Part shown: piece after piece, positions 22,780 through 30,363 of the stretch
Layout of the letters: each line of letters starts with the position of its first letter
Numbering within the stretch: the stretch's first letter is position 1
Source of the DNA: JAVWHX01 sp036639875
GTDB taxonomy: Bacteria; Bacillota_I; Bacilli_A; Erysipelotrichales; Coprobacillaceae
Direction of reading: 5' to 3'
DNA length: 33,720 bases
NCBI GenBank assembly: GCA_036639875.1
Contig: JAVWHX010000021.1
Span: 1 to 33,720 of the forward strand
The notes under the pieces: model-generated
Told to the model about the DNA's origin: nothing
Databases searched by the model: none
Seen by the model: only the letters and a program-made list of their open reading frames with translations
Program-made: the position numbers and the translations under genes

Positions 22780-22822
22780 AAACCCTATAGACACAAAACG
22801 TTTTGTTATCTATAGGGTTTTT
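22780..22822 (+). terminator. Intrinsic terminator after the sortase gene
   Basis: AAACCCTATAGA pairs with TCTATAGGGTTT (12 pairs), with an inner self-complementary ACAAAACGTTTTGT, followed by a T-run. Confidence 0.9.
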
Positions 22823-22871
22823 GTATAAATTGATTTATGTTCTATTTTATGATTTGTGCAGAAAGCTTCAG

Positions 22872-22885
22872 TGAATAGCTATTCA
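22872..22885. promoter_or_regulatory. 14-base palindrome upstream of the Clp gene
   Basis: TGAATAG and CTATTCA form a perfect palindrome, about 110 bases upstream of the predicted promoter of the Clp gene. It is a possible operator. I saw no CtsR heptad repeat (GGTCAAA-type) or CIRCE element in 22823-23054, which otherwise holds no gene. Confidence 0.3.
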
Positions 22886-22982
22886 ATTGATAATACATTC
22901 TTGGTATAAAGTCGAGTCATAAAAGAAATGTTTAGGAATAAGAATTATGAAAACTGATAAATTCATATAAACACTTATGAAA

Positions 22983-23011
22983 TTGATTAAATATTAGGAA
23001 ACGGTTAATAA
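22983..23011 (+). promoter_or_regulatory. Predicted promoter of the Clp ATPase gene
   Basis: TTGATT (22983-22988), 17 bases, TAATAA (23006-23011). Confidence 0.45.
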
Positions 23012-23054
23012 TTTCAAATAGAGTTCATATGATAGAAAGGAAAAGAGGTGTAGT

Positions 23055-25058
23055 ATGCTCACACAGTTTCATGAAAAAGCCCAAAAAGCAATTGTTATTG
23101 CTGAAAGTATAGCCTTTGATTTAGGTCATAGTAGTGTAGGAAGTGAACATCTTCTTTTATCTCTACTGAAAATGAAAGATTGTCCTTTTTCAAAGATATT
23201 AAAAACGTATCATGTTAGTGATGAAATGATATATGAGGATGTTATAAGGTTGTTTGGAGAAAAAGATATTCAACCTTTTTATATGGAGTATAGCGAAGTT
23301 GTTAAAAAGATATTAGAGGATGCTATGAATATGAGTGAAGCTAAAAAAGAAGGAAAAGTTTCATTGAATACATTAGCAATCTCTTTATTAATGCAAAAGG
23401 AAAGCGTTGCTGTTGAATTATTAAATAAGTATCATATTCCTTTTGATGAAGTTAAAAAAGAATTAAGTGAAGAACGATCTTTATTACATGAACTTGATCT
23501 GATTCATGAATTAACAAATGTCAATCAATTGGTTACAAAACAAGAAAGATTAATGATTGGAAGAGATCAAGAATTAGAACAACTTTTTTTAACTCTTTGT
23601 AAAAAAGAAAAAAATAATGCTTTATTAATTGGAAAAGCAGGTGTAGGAAAGACTGCTTTGGTTGAAAAGTTAGCTATGAAGATTACCAGTCATGAAGTTC
23701 CAGAAGCATTAAAGAAAAAGGTTGTTTATGAATTAAATTTATCTGGGATTGTTGCTGGAACGAAATATCGTGGTGAATTTGAAGAAAAATTTAAGAAGAT
23801 TATTGATAAGGTTATTGCGGCTAAGGATGCAATATTGTTTATTGATGAAATTCATAATTTAATTGGTGCAGGTGGAGCAGAAGGGGCAATTGATGCTTCT
23901 AATATTTTAAAGCCCTTTCTAGCACGAAAAGATTTAACGATTATTGGAGCAACAACAATTGAAGAATATTATAAGTATTTTGAAAAAGATCAAGCCATGA
24001 ATCGAAGATTTGCAGTTATTAAGTTAAATGAAAATACGAAGGAAGAAACCAAAAAGATATTACAAGGTTTAAAGAAACAGTATGAAGATTATCATCATTT
24101 AACTGTATCAGATGAATCAATTAATGATGTTATTATGTTATGTGAACAATATTTGATACAGAGAGTTTTTCCGGATAAAGCCTTAGATGTATTGGATTTA
24201 TCATGCGTAAAAGCAATCTTTATGGATGATAAAGATTTACAGAAAAAACATATAGAAAAAGTTATAGAAGAAATAACGGGGATGACTTTAAATAAGTCTA
24301 TTTCTTATCAAAATATAGAAGAACAAATGAAAAAAGAAATTATAGGACAAGATAAAGCTATTCATACTATTGTTGAATCTTTAGAATCATTATTTCAATA
24401 TCCTCATCCTCAAAAACCAAGCGGTATATACTTGTTGGTAGGAGGTAGTGGCATAGGAAAAACGCAAACTGCTAAATCACTAGCAAAAGTCCTTAAACGA
24501 AACTTTGTTAAATTAGATATGTCAGAATATAGTGAAGCAAGTAGTGTTTCTAAGATTATTGGATCACCACCTGGATATGTAGGATATGATGATCATTCAT
24601 CTGTTTTGCATGAAATCATTTTAAAACCAAATACAGTTTTATTGTTGGATGAAATAGAAAAAGCTCATCCTTCAGTGATGAACTTATTTCTACAAGTTTT
24701 TGATGAAGGAATTTTAAAAGATAATCATCATCATAAAATAGTATTTAAGGATACATTGATTATTATGACCTCTAATGTCTTTTCACATAATCAACCAAGT
24801 GTTGGATTTAAAAAGAAGACTTTCTCACAAGAAAGTCTTAAAGATGTTTTTTCACAAGAATTTATGAATCGTATTGATGAAATTGTTCCTTATCAAATTT
24901 TAAAAAGGAAAGATTTAAAAGCAATATTGAAAAAGAATAGTCCTGTAGAATTATCTGACGCAATGCTAAATGATATTTTATTAGATTATAATAATTCTTT
25001 AGGAGCAAGATATCTTCTTTCGAAAATGAAGAAATATCTTGTTTCAAACATTCAATAA
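23055..25058 (+). CDS. ClpC-like AAA+ unfoldase lacking the middle domain
   Basis: A 667-residue Hsp100 protein; ClpC and ClpB usually have 800-870 residues. In order: a Clp N-domain (1-145), AAA+ domain 1 with Walker A GKAGVGKT (193-200), pore loop KYRG (237-240) and Walker B LFIDEIHN (261-268), then AAA+ domain 2 with Walker A GGSGIGKT (463-470), pore loop GYVG (507-510), Walker B LLLDEIEK (529-536) and a VGF loop (583-585) in the place used for docking to ClpP. The coiled-coil middle domain that should follow PDKALDVLD (373-381) is missing, and the C-terminal subdomain is short. In ClpC the middle domain is where adaptors such as MecA act. No ctsR, mcsA or mcsB lies beside it. The 3' end overlaps the convergent XRE gene by 15 bases. 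Confidence 0.93.
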   Translation: MLTQFHEKAQKAIVIAESIAFDLGHSSVGSEHLLLSLLKMKDCPFSKILKTYHVSDEMIYEDVIRLFGEKDIQPFYMEYSEVVKKILEDAMNMSEAKKEGKVSLNTLAISLLMQKESVAVELLNKYHIPFDEVKKELSEERSLLHELDLIHELTNVNQLVTKQERLMIGRDQELEQLFLTLCKKEKNNALLIGKAGVGKTALVEKLAMKITSHEVPEALKKKVVYELNLSGIVAGTKYRGEFEEKFKKIIDKVIAAKDAILFIDEIHNLIGAGGAEGAIDASNILKPFLARKDLTIIGATTIEEYYKYFEKDQAMNRRFAVIKLNENTKEETKKILQGLKKQYEDYHHLTVSDESINDVIMLCEQYLIQRVFPDKALDVLDLSCVKAIFMDDKDLQKKHIEKVIEEITGMTLNKSISYQNIEEQMKKEIIGQDKAIHTIVESLESLFQYPHPQKPSGIYLLVGGSGIGKTQTAKSLAKVLKRNFVKLDMSEYSEASSVSKIIGSPPGYVGYDDHSSVLHEIILKPNTVLLLDEIEKAHPSVMNLFLQVFDEGILKDNHHHKIVFKDTLIIMTSNVFSHNQPSVGFKKKTFSQESLKDVFSQEFMNRIDEIVPYQILKRKDLKAILKKNSPVELSDAMLNDILLDYNNSLGARYLLSKMKKYLVSNIQ

Positions 25059-25664
25059 ATAACATTCATCAATAACTTCAAAATGTTGTATATCAATTAA
25101 TACAAGATGTATTTTAAAAGGAGTTTGATGAAGTTGTAAAGAAGATATCTTGAGATAGATATCTTTTTGTTGTTCTGGAAAGATAATTGAATAACATTTG
25201 ACAGTTATATCTTGAAGTCTCATGATTTTAAAGATTGACTTTGCAAGTGCATCATATATATCATTATCATTTTTATTAAGAGAATCAATTTGATCTGCGA
25301 TCATAATGTTTTGTGGTTCTCTTTTTTTGATGGCTTTAAAAGCAAATTGAAATTTTTCTCCATCAGGATTTATGTGTGTATATAATGTTTGGACAAACCA
25401 CCCTTGCATATATAAATGATTCCCATATATCACAGATGCTTTGTTTTCAAAATGAGATGTACGTTGAATATCTTGTAAAATTTCAACTTCACTCTTATTT
25501 AAGTAATGAGATAATTTCATTATTAAATTCTTACTTGGCGTTACTGTTATAGCATTCTCAATTCTCACAATTGTGGCTGCTGAAGTTCCAAGTTCTTTTG
25601 CAAACTCACGCATAGAGAGTTTGTTTTGTTTTCTAATTGTTTTTATATATTGTTCTAAGCTCAT
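25044..25664 (-). CDS. XRE-family regulator with a novel C-terminal domain
   Basis: A 206-residue protein. The helix-turn-helix is at about residues 5-62 ('MREFAKELGTSAATIVRIEN'). The remaining 140 residues ('GNHLYMQGWFVQTLYTHINP', 'KISSLQLHQTPFKIHLVLID') form a mixed alpha/beta domain that I do not recognise and that may bind a ligand. It is divergent from the ABC transporter genes with 140 bases between, where an inverted repeat overlaps its own -35, so it probably controls both. It is convergent with and overlaps the Clp gene end. AGGTGAG precedes its ATG. Confidence 0.85.
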   Translation of the reverse strand: MSLEQYIKTIRKQNKLSMREFAKELGTSAATIVRIENAITVTPSKNLIMKLSHYLNKSEVEILQDIQRTSHFENKASVIYGNHLYMQGWFVQTLYTHINPDGEKFQFAFKAIKKREPQNIMIADQIDSLNKNDNDIYDALAKSIFKIMRLQDITVKCYSIIFPEQQKDIYLKISSLQLHQTPFKIHLVLIDIQHFEVIDECYLLNV

Positions 25665-25680
25665 ATTCTCACCTGTAAAT

Positions 25681-25709
25681 ATTATATGCTATTATTTACT
25701 TTTTTGCAA
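25681..25709 (-). promoter_or_regulatory. Predicted sigma-A promoter of the XRE gene
   Basis: On the minus strand TTGCAA (25709-25704), 17 bases, TATAAT (25686-25681). Confidence 0.65.
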
Positions 25710-25726
25710 TGTCGTTGTTGCAAAAA
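25701..25726. promoter_or_regulatory. Inverted repeat, probable XRE operator
   Basis: TTTTTGCAA (25701-25709) and TTGCAAAAA (25718-25726) are perfect complements separated by eight bases. The left arm covers the -35 of the XRE promoter. It lies about 45 bases upstream of the ABC promoter's -10. Confidence 0.55.
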
Positions 25727-25798
25727 TGAAACGGTGGTGATAAAATGAAGATGTGTTACATAATTGTGATATAATAACAACAAAAATGAAACGGAGGT
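25721..25798 (+). repeat. Duplicated leader segment, copies 60 bases apart
   Basis: CAAAAATGAAACGGTGGT at 25721-25738 recurs as CAAAAATGAAACGGAGGT at 25781-25798 (17 of 18 identical). The second copy supplies the ribosome binding site of the ABC ATPase gene. The first copy precedes a nine-codon frame at 25745-25774 (MKMCYIIVI) with a usable ribosome binding site. Confidence 0.7.
25767..25775 (+). promoter_or_regulatory. Extended -10 promoter of the ABC transporter operon
   Basis: TGA followed by TATAAT (25770-25775); no good -35 is seen at the usual distance, as expected for extended -10 promoters. Transcription would begin at about 25782, at the second leader copy. Confidence 0.5.
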
Positions 25799-25804
25799 TT
25801 TGTG

Positions 25805-26584
25805 ATGAATGAGTATGTTTTAGAAGCAAAAAAGATAACAAAAGTGTATGGAATGGATACTGAAAATGAATTTGAAGCTTTACACAATATTGATTTTTGT
25901 GTCAAACCAAATGAATTTATTTGTGTTATGGGTCCAAGTGGAAGTGGGAAATCTACATTTATTAATAATATTTCAACAATTGATATGCCAACAAAAGGAA
26001 GTGTTCGTATACAAGGAGTTAATCTTAGGGAAATGTCTGCTCAAGAAATTGGACGTTTTCGTTATCAAAATTTAGGTTTTGTTTTTCAAGATTTTAATCT
26101 ACTTGATACACATACTTTATTTGAGAATATTGCGATGCCATTATCGCTTGCAAAAGTCTTAAAAAAAGATATTCAAGAAAGAGTTCAATCTATAGCATTA
26201 AAAATGGGAATTGATCATTTGTTAAATAAGTATCCCCATGAATGTTCTGGTGGACAAAAGCAAAGAGCAGCAATTTGTCGAGCATTAATTGCTAATCCTA
26301 AAATTATTATTGCTGATGAACCAACAGGAAATCTTGATAGTGTGAATTCACACGAACTCTTAATGACTTTTAAAAAGTTAAATGAACAAGAAAATGCAAC
26401 CATTATTATGGTTTCTCATGATCCAATGATTGCTTCCTATTCATCAAGATTGATTTATATAAAAGATGGGAAAATTGAGGAAACAGTGTCACGTGAAGGG
26501 TTATCTCAAGATGAATACTTTCAAAGAATTGTCGATATAAATTCTTTAGAATCAAGAAAGCTATTTGGTAAAGATGATGTTTAA
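25805..26584 (+). CDS. ABC transporter ATP-binding protein, BceA/MacB type
   Basis: A 259-residue ATPase. Walker A 'GPSGSGKSTF', Q-loop 'FVFQDFNLLDTHTLFENIAM', signature 'CSGGQKQRAAICRALI', Walker B 'IIIADEPTGNLDS' and the switch 'MVSHD' are all intact. The type belongs to the MacB/LolD/BceA group, whose members drive FtsX-like permeases in peptide-antibiotic resistance or sensing. CGGAGGT supports the ATG at 25805 over the GTG at 25802. The permease gene overlaps its end by 11 bases. Confidence 0.95.
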   Translation: MNEYVLEAKKITKVYGMDTENEFEALHNIDFCVKPNEFICVMGPSGSGKSTFINNISTIDMPTKGSVRIQGVNLREMSAQEIGRFRYQNLGFVFQDFNLLDTHTLFENIAMPLSLAKVLKKDIQERVQSIALKMGIDHLLNKYPHECSGGQKQRAAICRALIANPKIIIADEPTGNLDSVNSHELLMTFKKLNEQENATIIMVSHDPMIASYSSRLIYIKDGKIEETVSREGLSQDEYFQRIVDINSLESRKLFGKDDV

Positions 26585-27830
26585 ACTTGCATGGAGTGGG
26601 ATACGAGAAAATTACTCAAGAGCTTTATTTTATGGCGTGACGTTTGTTTTAACAACTATGTTTATTTTCATTTTCTTTAATATTGCTTGTTCAGAAATGG
26701 TTGGAATGACTTTTATTAATAGTCAAAATAATCTTGTGACTTATTTAAGTGTGTTTGTAATGGTTATATGTATTATTGTTATTTTCTTTGCTAATGATTT
26801 TTATGTAAAGAAAAAGTCTAAACAGATGGCAATTCGTTTGGTTTGTGGAGCAACTTTTTTACAAATAACAAACTATCTTCTGTCATCAACTTTGTTTATT
26901 TTTATGTGTGCAGTTCCGCTTGGTGTCTTACTTGCTTTAGCAACTATGACTTTTCTTAATACTTATATTCTTGGTATGTTTGGAATTAATACAATATTAG
27001 GGATTACTCAAGAGGGTGTTTATGTTACTATCATTATTTTAGCGTTTGTGGTTTTGTGGTGTATGTTGTTAAATGTAGGTTATGCTTATCGTAGTTCTGT
27101 AAAGAGTTTACTAACAAATGATATTACGGTAGAAGAAATTCGTTTAGGATCACCATTACGTTTAAAACTAAAAGGGACAAAATATATATATTTACTTATG
27201 TTTGTTTTACCTATTCCGTTATTTTATGTCTATGGACATGAACCAAGTTCTATAATTGTTCTTTCAGTATTTGGTATGATTGGCTTGTATGGAGCGTGGA
27301 ATGAAATTTTTATGCCATATCTCAATCGTTTGGTTATAAAACATATAGATAATCAAGAAAAAGTTGTATATATAGGTTTTATGAGAAGAGATTTTGTGTT
27401 GATGAAGAAGAATTTGATAATGTTTGTAATAAGTACAATTCTTCTAATAGCTTTAATGGTTTCTCATTTAGATGATTCAATGGAAGTTGTTTTGTGTTTT
27501 GTATCATTTTTAGTTATTCATTGTTTATTATCATTAACGGTTGTCTTTAGGCTTTTGGTAGAAGTATTAGGGAGAAAGAATGTTTTTTTAACGCTTTCTC
27601 GTATTGGTTATGAACAAAGATTACTTCGTTCAATTATTAAAAAAGAAGTTGTTATTTTCTTTTGTATATTAATGTTTGTATGTTTGATTTATATTGGAAA
27701 CATTTTACAATCTTTATATGTTTGTAGGTTAATAAGTTTTAATTTTGTTTTAATGGTATTACTCATCTTTATTAGTCCTTTGATTCTTTGTGGTTTGATT
27801 GTCTTGTTTTCGTATAAAAAACTGATTTAG
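26574..27830 (+). CDS. Short FtsX-like ABC permease
   Basis: A 418-residue membrane protein with about ten hydrophobic segments, partner of the ATPase gene it overlaps. 'FKLAWSGIRENYSRALFYGV' at the start and 'DFYVKKKSKQMAIRLVCGAT' (the coupling region of FtsX-like permeases) match BceB-type proteins. BceB has about 650 residues with a large extracellular sensor domain between segments 7 and 8; no such domain is present here, so this is a reduced form. The start is ATG at 26574 (or 26577), with no strong ribosome binding site, in keeping with translational coupling. Between this gene and ispD (27831-27943) I see no clear terminator. Confidence 0.85.
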   Translation: MMFKLAWSGIRENYSRALFYGVTFVLTTMFIFIFFNIACSEMVGMTFINSQNNLVTYLSVFVMVICIIVIFFANDFYVKKKSKQMAIRLVCGATFLQITNYLLSSTLFIFMCAVPLGVLLALATMTFLNTYILGMFGINTILGITQEGVYVTIIILAFVVLWCMLLNVGYAYRSSVKSLLTNDITVEEIRLGSPLRLKLKGTKYIYLLMFVLPIPLFYVYGHEPSSIIVLSVFGMIGLYGAWNEIFMPYLNRLVIKHIDNQEKVVYIGFMRRDFVLMKKNLIMFVISTILLIALMVSHLDDSMEVVLCFVSFLVIHCLLSLTVVFRLLVEVLGRKNVFLTLSRIGYEQRLLRSIIKKEVVIFFCILMFVCLIYIGNILQSLYVCRLISFNFVLMVLLIFISPLILCGLIVLFSYKKLI

Positions 27831-27943
27831 TCTTAACTTGGAAAGTGTAATTTAAGTCTATTATGATTAACAAAATAATAATTGTTTTGGCTATCTTTTT
27901 AAGGAATGTGATTGTATAATAAGGTAAAAAGGGTGGTTGGACT

Positions 27944-28579
27944 ATGTATAGTGTAATTGTATTGTGTGCTGGTAAAGGGACAAGGACAGGTCTAGATTAT
28001 AATAAAATGCTTTATAAGGTGAATGAGAAAACGGTTTATGAAATGACTATAGATTGTTTTTTGAGTGATGCACAATGTGGTCAAATTATTGTTGTTACAC
28101 AGGCGTTTGAAAGAAATACTTTTAAGGAATTGTCTTTTGATTCTCGTATTGAATTTGTTGATGGGGGTAAAGAAAGGCAGGATAGTGTTTATAAGGGACT
28201 GATGAATGTGAGATATGAGTATGTATTGATTCATGATGGGGCAAGACCTTATTTAAAGAAACAATATATAGATGCTTTGTTAGAGTCATTGCAATGTCAT
28301 AGAGCGTGTTTATTGATGGTTCCTGTTAAAGATACGATTAAAGAAGTTGTTGATGGAGTGGTTGTTAAAACGTTAAAGAGAGCATCTTTAATGCAAGCCC
28401 AAACACCTCAAGCATTTCATTTGGATATTATTAAGGAAGCTTATAAGAAAGGTATAGAAGAAGGTTTTCAAGCAACTGATGATGCACAAATGGTAGAAGC
28501 GTTTACAGATGAAAAGGTTTATGTTGTAGTAGGAGATTATGAAAATAAGAAAATAACTACGCAAGAGGACTTAATATAA
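27944..28579 (+). CDS. ispD: 2-C-methyl-D-erythritol 4-phosphate cytidylyltransferase
   Basis: A 211-residue IspD, third enzyme of the MEP isoprenoid pathway, joining CTP and methylerythritol phosphate. 'VLCAGKGTRTGLDYNKML' is the nucleotide loop with its Arg and Lys21. 'GGKERQDSVYKGL', 'LIHDGARPYL', 'AQTPQAFH' and 'ATDDAQMVE' are the other conserved blocks. It is slightly short (usual length about 230). The similar enzyme TarI (CDP-ribitol synthesis) is an alternative, since sequences overlap; the spacing of the motifs favours IspD, and no teichoic acid genes are nearby. A TATAAT at 27915-27920 is a likely -10. The next two genes appear to be co-transcribed. Confidence 0.85.
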   Translation: MYSVIVLCAGKGTRTGLDYNKMLYKVNEKTVYEMTIDCFLSDAQCGQIIVVTQAFERNTFKELSFDSRIEFVDGGKERQDSVYKGLMNVRYEYVLIHDGARPYLKKQYIDALLESLQCHRACLLMVPVKDTIKEVVDGVVVKTLKRASLMQAQTPQAFHLDIIKEAYKKGIEEGFQATDDAQMVEAFTDEKVYVVVGDYENKKITTQEDLI

Positions 28580-28612
28580 GTGTTAAGGAATATGTATTAA
28601 AGAGGTGATGAT

Positions 28613-29746
28613 GTGAAGAAAAAAACTTATGGTTTCTTGGTGATAATAGGACTTGCTTGTATAAGTCTTATTATTTATTTTGTGTTTCCTAAACCACCAT
28701 GTTCATTATCCTCTTTAGATAAAAGGGCAGTGTGGATATCGTATGATAACTTATCAAAGTTCTCATATGAATCAAAGGAAGCTTTTTCAAAAGATTTTAA
28801 TCAAGCGATTAGCTTAATTAGTCAATATAAAAATAATACTGTGATTGTTCATGTCAGAGCATTTGCTGATGCAATGTATGAATCAAAGTTATTCCCAGTA
28901 TCTCAATATATTACAAAAAAAGATAAACTCTCTTTTGATCCTTTATCAACAATGATTGAGATAGCACATCAAAATGGACTTAACTTTGAAGCATGGATTA
29001 ATCCCTATAGAATATCTTTAAATCAAAAATCATATGAACAATTTCAAAAGAAATCTCCTCAAAAGAAATGGTTAGAAGATGAAAGTAAAGTTATTAATTA
29101 TGGAGAATATAAATATATTTTTAATCCAGAAAGTAAGGAAGTAAGAAATTATATTGTACAAGGTGTTGAAGAGATTGTAAAAAACTATGAAGTTGATGCA
29201 ATTCATTTTGATGATTATTTTTATGTTCCTGGAACCCATGGAGAAACTACTCAAAATCAAAGATTTGATAATGTGAATATGCTGATTGCTGATGTTTATC
29301 AAAGTATTAAAAAGATAAATAAAGGGGTACAGTTTGGCATTAGTCCTCAAGGTAATTATGAGAATTGTATGGCTGAAGGTGCTGATGTTGATACATGGTT
29401 AAAAGAAGAAGGATATATTGATTATTTACTTCCACAAATTTATTGGACTGATCAATATGGAGAAGATGGGAAAACAACAATGTTTACTGATAGAATTAAA
29501 ATCTTTTCAAGTTTAAAAAGAAGAAAAGATATTTCTTTATATGCAGGATTAGCAATTTATCAATCAGGAGAGAACTTAAACTTAGATCAAGGATGGAGTC
29601 GTTCTTCTTCGAATATATCAGAGCAAGTTCAAATCTTATCATTACATGGATACGATGGATATAGTTTATTTGATTATACGTCTTTAGAAAGGGATGCTAC
29701 TAAAAAAGAAATGGATGAACTACTGAAAGTTCATCCATATAGTTAA
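28613..29746 (+). CDS. Glycosyl-hydrolase-like 10 family protein, membrane-anchored
   Basis: A 377-residue exported protein with an N-terminal membrane segment (about residues 6-25). The body is a TIM barrel of the GHL10 (DUF187) family: 'RAVWISYDNLSKFS', 'NTVIVHVRAFADAMYESKLF', 'NGLNFEAWINPYR', 'AIHFDDYFYVPG', 'GISPQGNYEN' and 'YIDYLLPQIYW'. The aspartates in FDDYF are the likely catalytic residues; members are thought to cleave cell-wall glycans. The start is GTG at 28613 behind AGGTGAT; the neighbouring ATGs hit stops at once. It shares an operon with ispD. Confidence 0.93.
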   Translation: MKKKTYGFLVIIGLACISLIIYFVFPKPPCSLSSLDKRAVWISYDNLSKFSYESKEAFSKDFNQAISLISQYKNNTVIVHVRAFADAMYESKLFPVSQYITKKDKLSFDPLSTMIEIAHQNGLNFEAWINPYRISLNQKSYEQFQKKSPQKKWLEDESKVINYGEYKYIFNPESKEVRNYIVQGVEEIVKNYEVDAIHFDDYFYVPGTHGETTQNQRFDNVNMLIADVYQSIKKINKGVQFGISPQGNYENCMAEGADVDTWLKEEGYIDYLLPQIYWTDQYGEDGKTTMFTDRIKIFSSLKRRKDISLYAGLAIYQSGENLNLDQGWSRSSSNISEQVQILSLHGYDGYSLFDYTSLERDATKKEMDELLKVHPYS

Positions 29747-29763
29747 AGTAAAGGGGAAGTCTC

Positions 29764-30237
29764 ATGTTTTTTAAAAGAAAGAAAAAAACATTTTATACAT
29801 GTGATGAAATCAAAGAAATGTTAATAGCTTATCATGAAAAAGGTGATAAGAGGATTAAGAAATTAAACCGAGATTTAAAGTATTTTGCTCATCATTATGA
29901 TTATCATAAATTAGATATTATTCAAGAGTATGATATTGTATCAAAAGATCAAGATACTAATCAGATTATTTTTCGTGATAGTCAAACAACGTCTGATAGA
30001 GTTTATGTGAGAACTAAATTTGAATACTTTTCTAAGGATGATATAGGAGCTACTTATAATGATCGTATGTGTCTATATCAAGCTGAAATTTTTAGATTTG
30101 GCTATGAACCACGAGAAAATAATGATGGTGAATGGTTTTATATGGGATATAAAAATGAATATGATAGTTCTTTCTTTGGTCATGGTATTTCTATTGATGT
30201 TGGAAGTAAAGGTAAAATTCATAAGTTCTCATTATAA
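29764..30237 (+). CDS. Conserved-looking cytoplasmic protein of unknown function
   Basis: A 157-residue protein that I do not recognise. It begins with a basic run (MFFKRKKK) and has 'YTCDEIKEMLIAYHEKGDKR' then aromatic-rich text ('FEYFSKDDIGATYNDRMCLY', 'DGEWFYMGYKNEYDSSFFGH'). No membrane segment or signal peptide is visible. AAGGGGAAG precedes the ATG. It is 17 bases after the GHL10 gene and so is likely co-transcribed with it. Confidence 0.8.
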   Translation: MFFKRKKKTFYTCDEIKEMLIAYHEKGDKRIKKLNRDLKYFAHHYDYHKLDIIQEYDIVSKDQDTNQIIFRDSQTTSDRVYVRTKFEYFSKDDIGATYNDRMCLYQAEIFRFGYEPRENNDGEWFYMGYKNEYDSSFFGHGISIDVGSKGKIHKFSL

Positions 30238-30242
30238 TTATA

Positions 30243-30270
30243 TTGACAAATGAATTGATTCTGTTATGAT
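30243..30270 (+). promoter_or_regulatory. Strong extended promoter of a small RNA
   Basis: TTGACA (30243-30248), 16 bases, TATGAT (30265-30270) with TGT before the -10 (extended element). No plus-strand protein gene follows before the terminator. Confidence 0.72.
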
Positions 30271-30276
30271 GTGTAG

Positions 30277-30362
30277 GAGCCGACATGAAGCTTATTTCGC
30301 CTATATATAGGTGTCGAGAAATAAGCAGATGTTTAAAAAGAGATGATTCGTCATCTCTTTTT
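30277..30362 (+). ncRNA. Free-standing structured small RNA
   Basis: Between a strong promoter and a UUCG-capped terminator lie about 85 bases with dense pairing. GCTTATTTC (30290-30298) pairs with GAAATAAGC (30318-30326) over nine pairs. Inside is CCTATATATAGG. CGACA (30281-30285), 5' of the long stem, matches TGTCG (30312-30316) inside it, so a pseudoknot or an alternative fold is possible. A 29-codon frame from the ATG at 30285 (MKLISPIYRC...) behind AGGAG runs through the terminator and is probably not coding. I cannot match the RNA to a known family. Confidence 0.6.
30335..30362. terminator. Bidirectional terminator with UUCG loop
   Basis: AAAAAGAGATGA and TCATCTCTTTTT are perfect 12-base complements around TTCG. 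T-runs result on both strands. It ends the small RNA and, on the minus strand, the amidase gene. Confidence 0.9.
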
Positions 30363-30363
30363 T

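Noticed and set aside
22823..23054. CtsR or CIRCE heat-shock operator upstream of the Clp gene
   Set aside because: Neither the GGTCAAA-type tandem heptads nor the long CIRCE inverted repeat is present; only a 14-base palindrome far upstream is seen.
29072..29350. Minus-strand open frame antisense to the GHL10 gene
   Set aside because: It is a shadow of a well-supported gene, with no ribosome binding site or family signature.
30277..30330. HDV-like or other self-cleaving ribozyme
   Set aside because: The stem order (5' arm 1, 5' arm 2, hairpin, 3' arm 1, 3' arm 2) recalls the HDV fold, but only one base joins the two 3' arms, leaving no room for the catalytic joining region.
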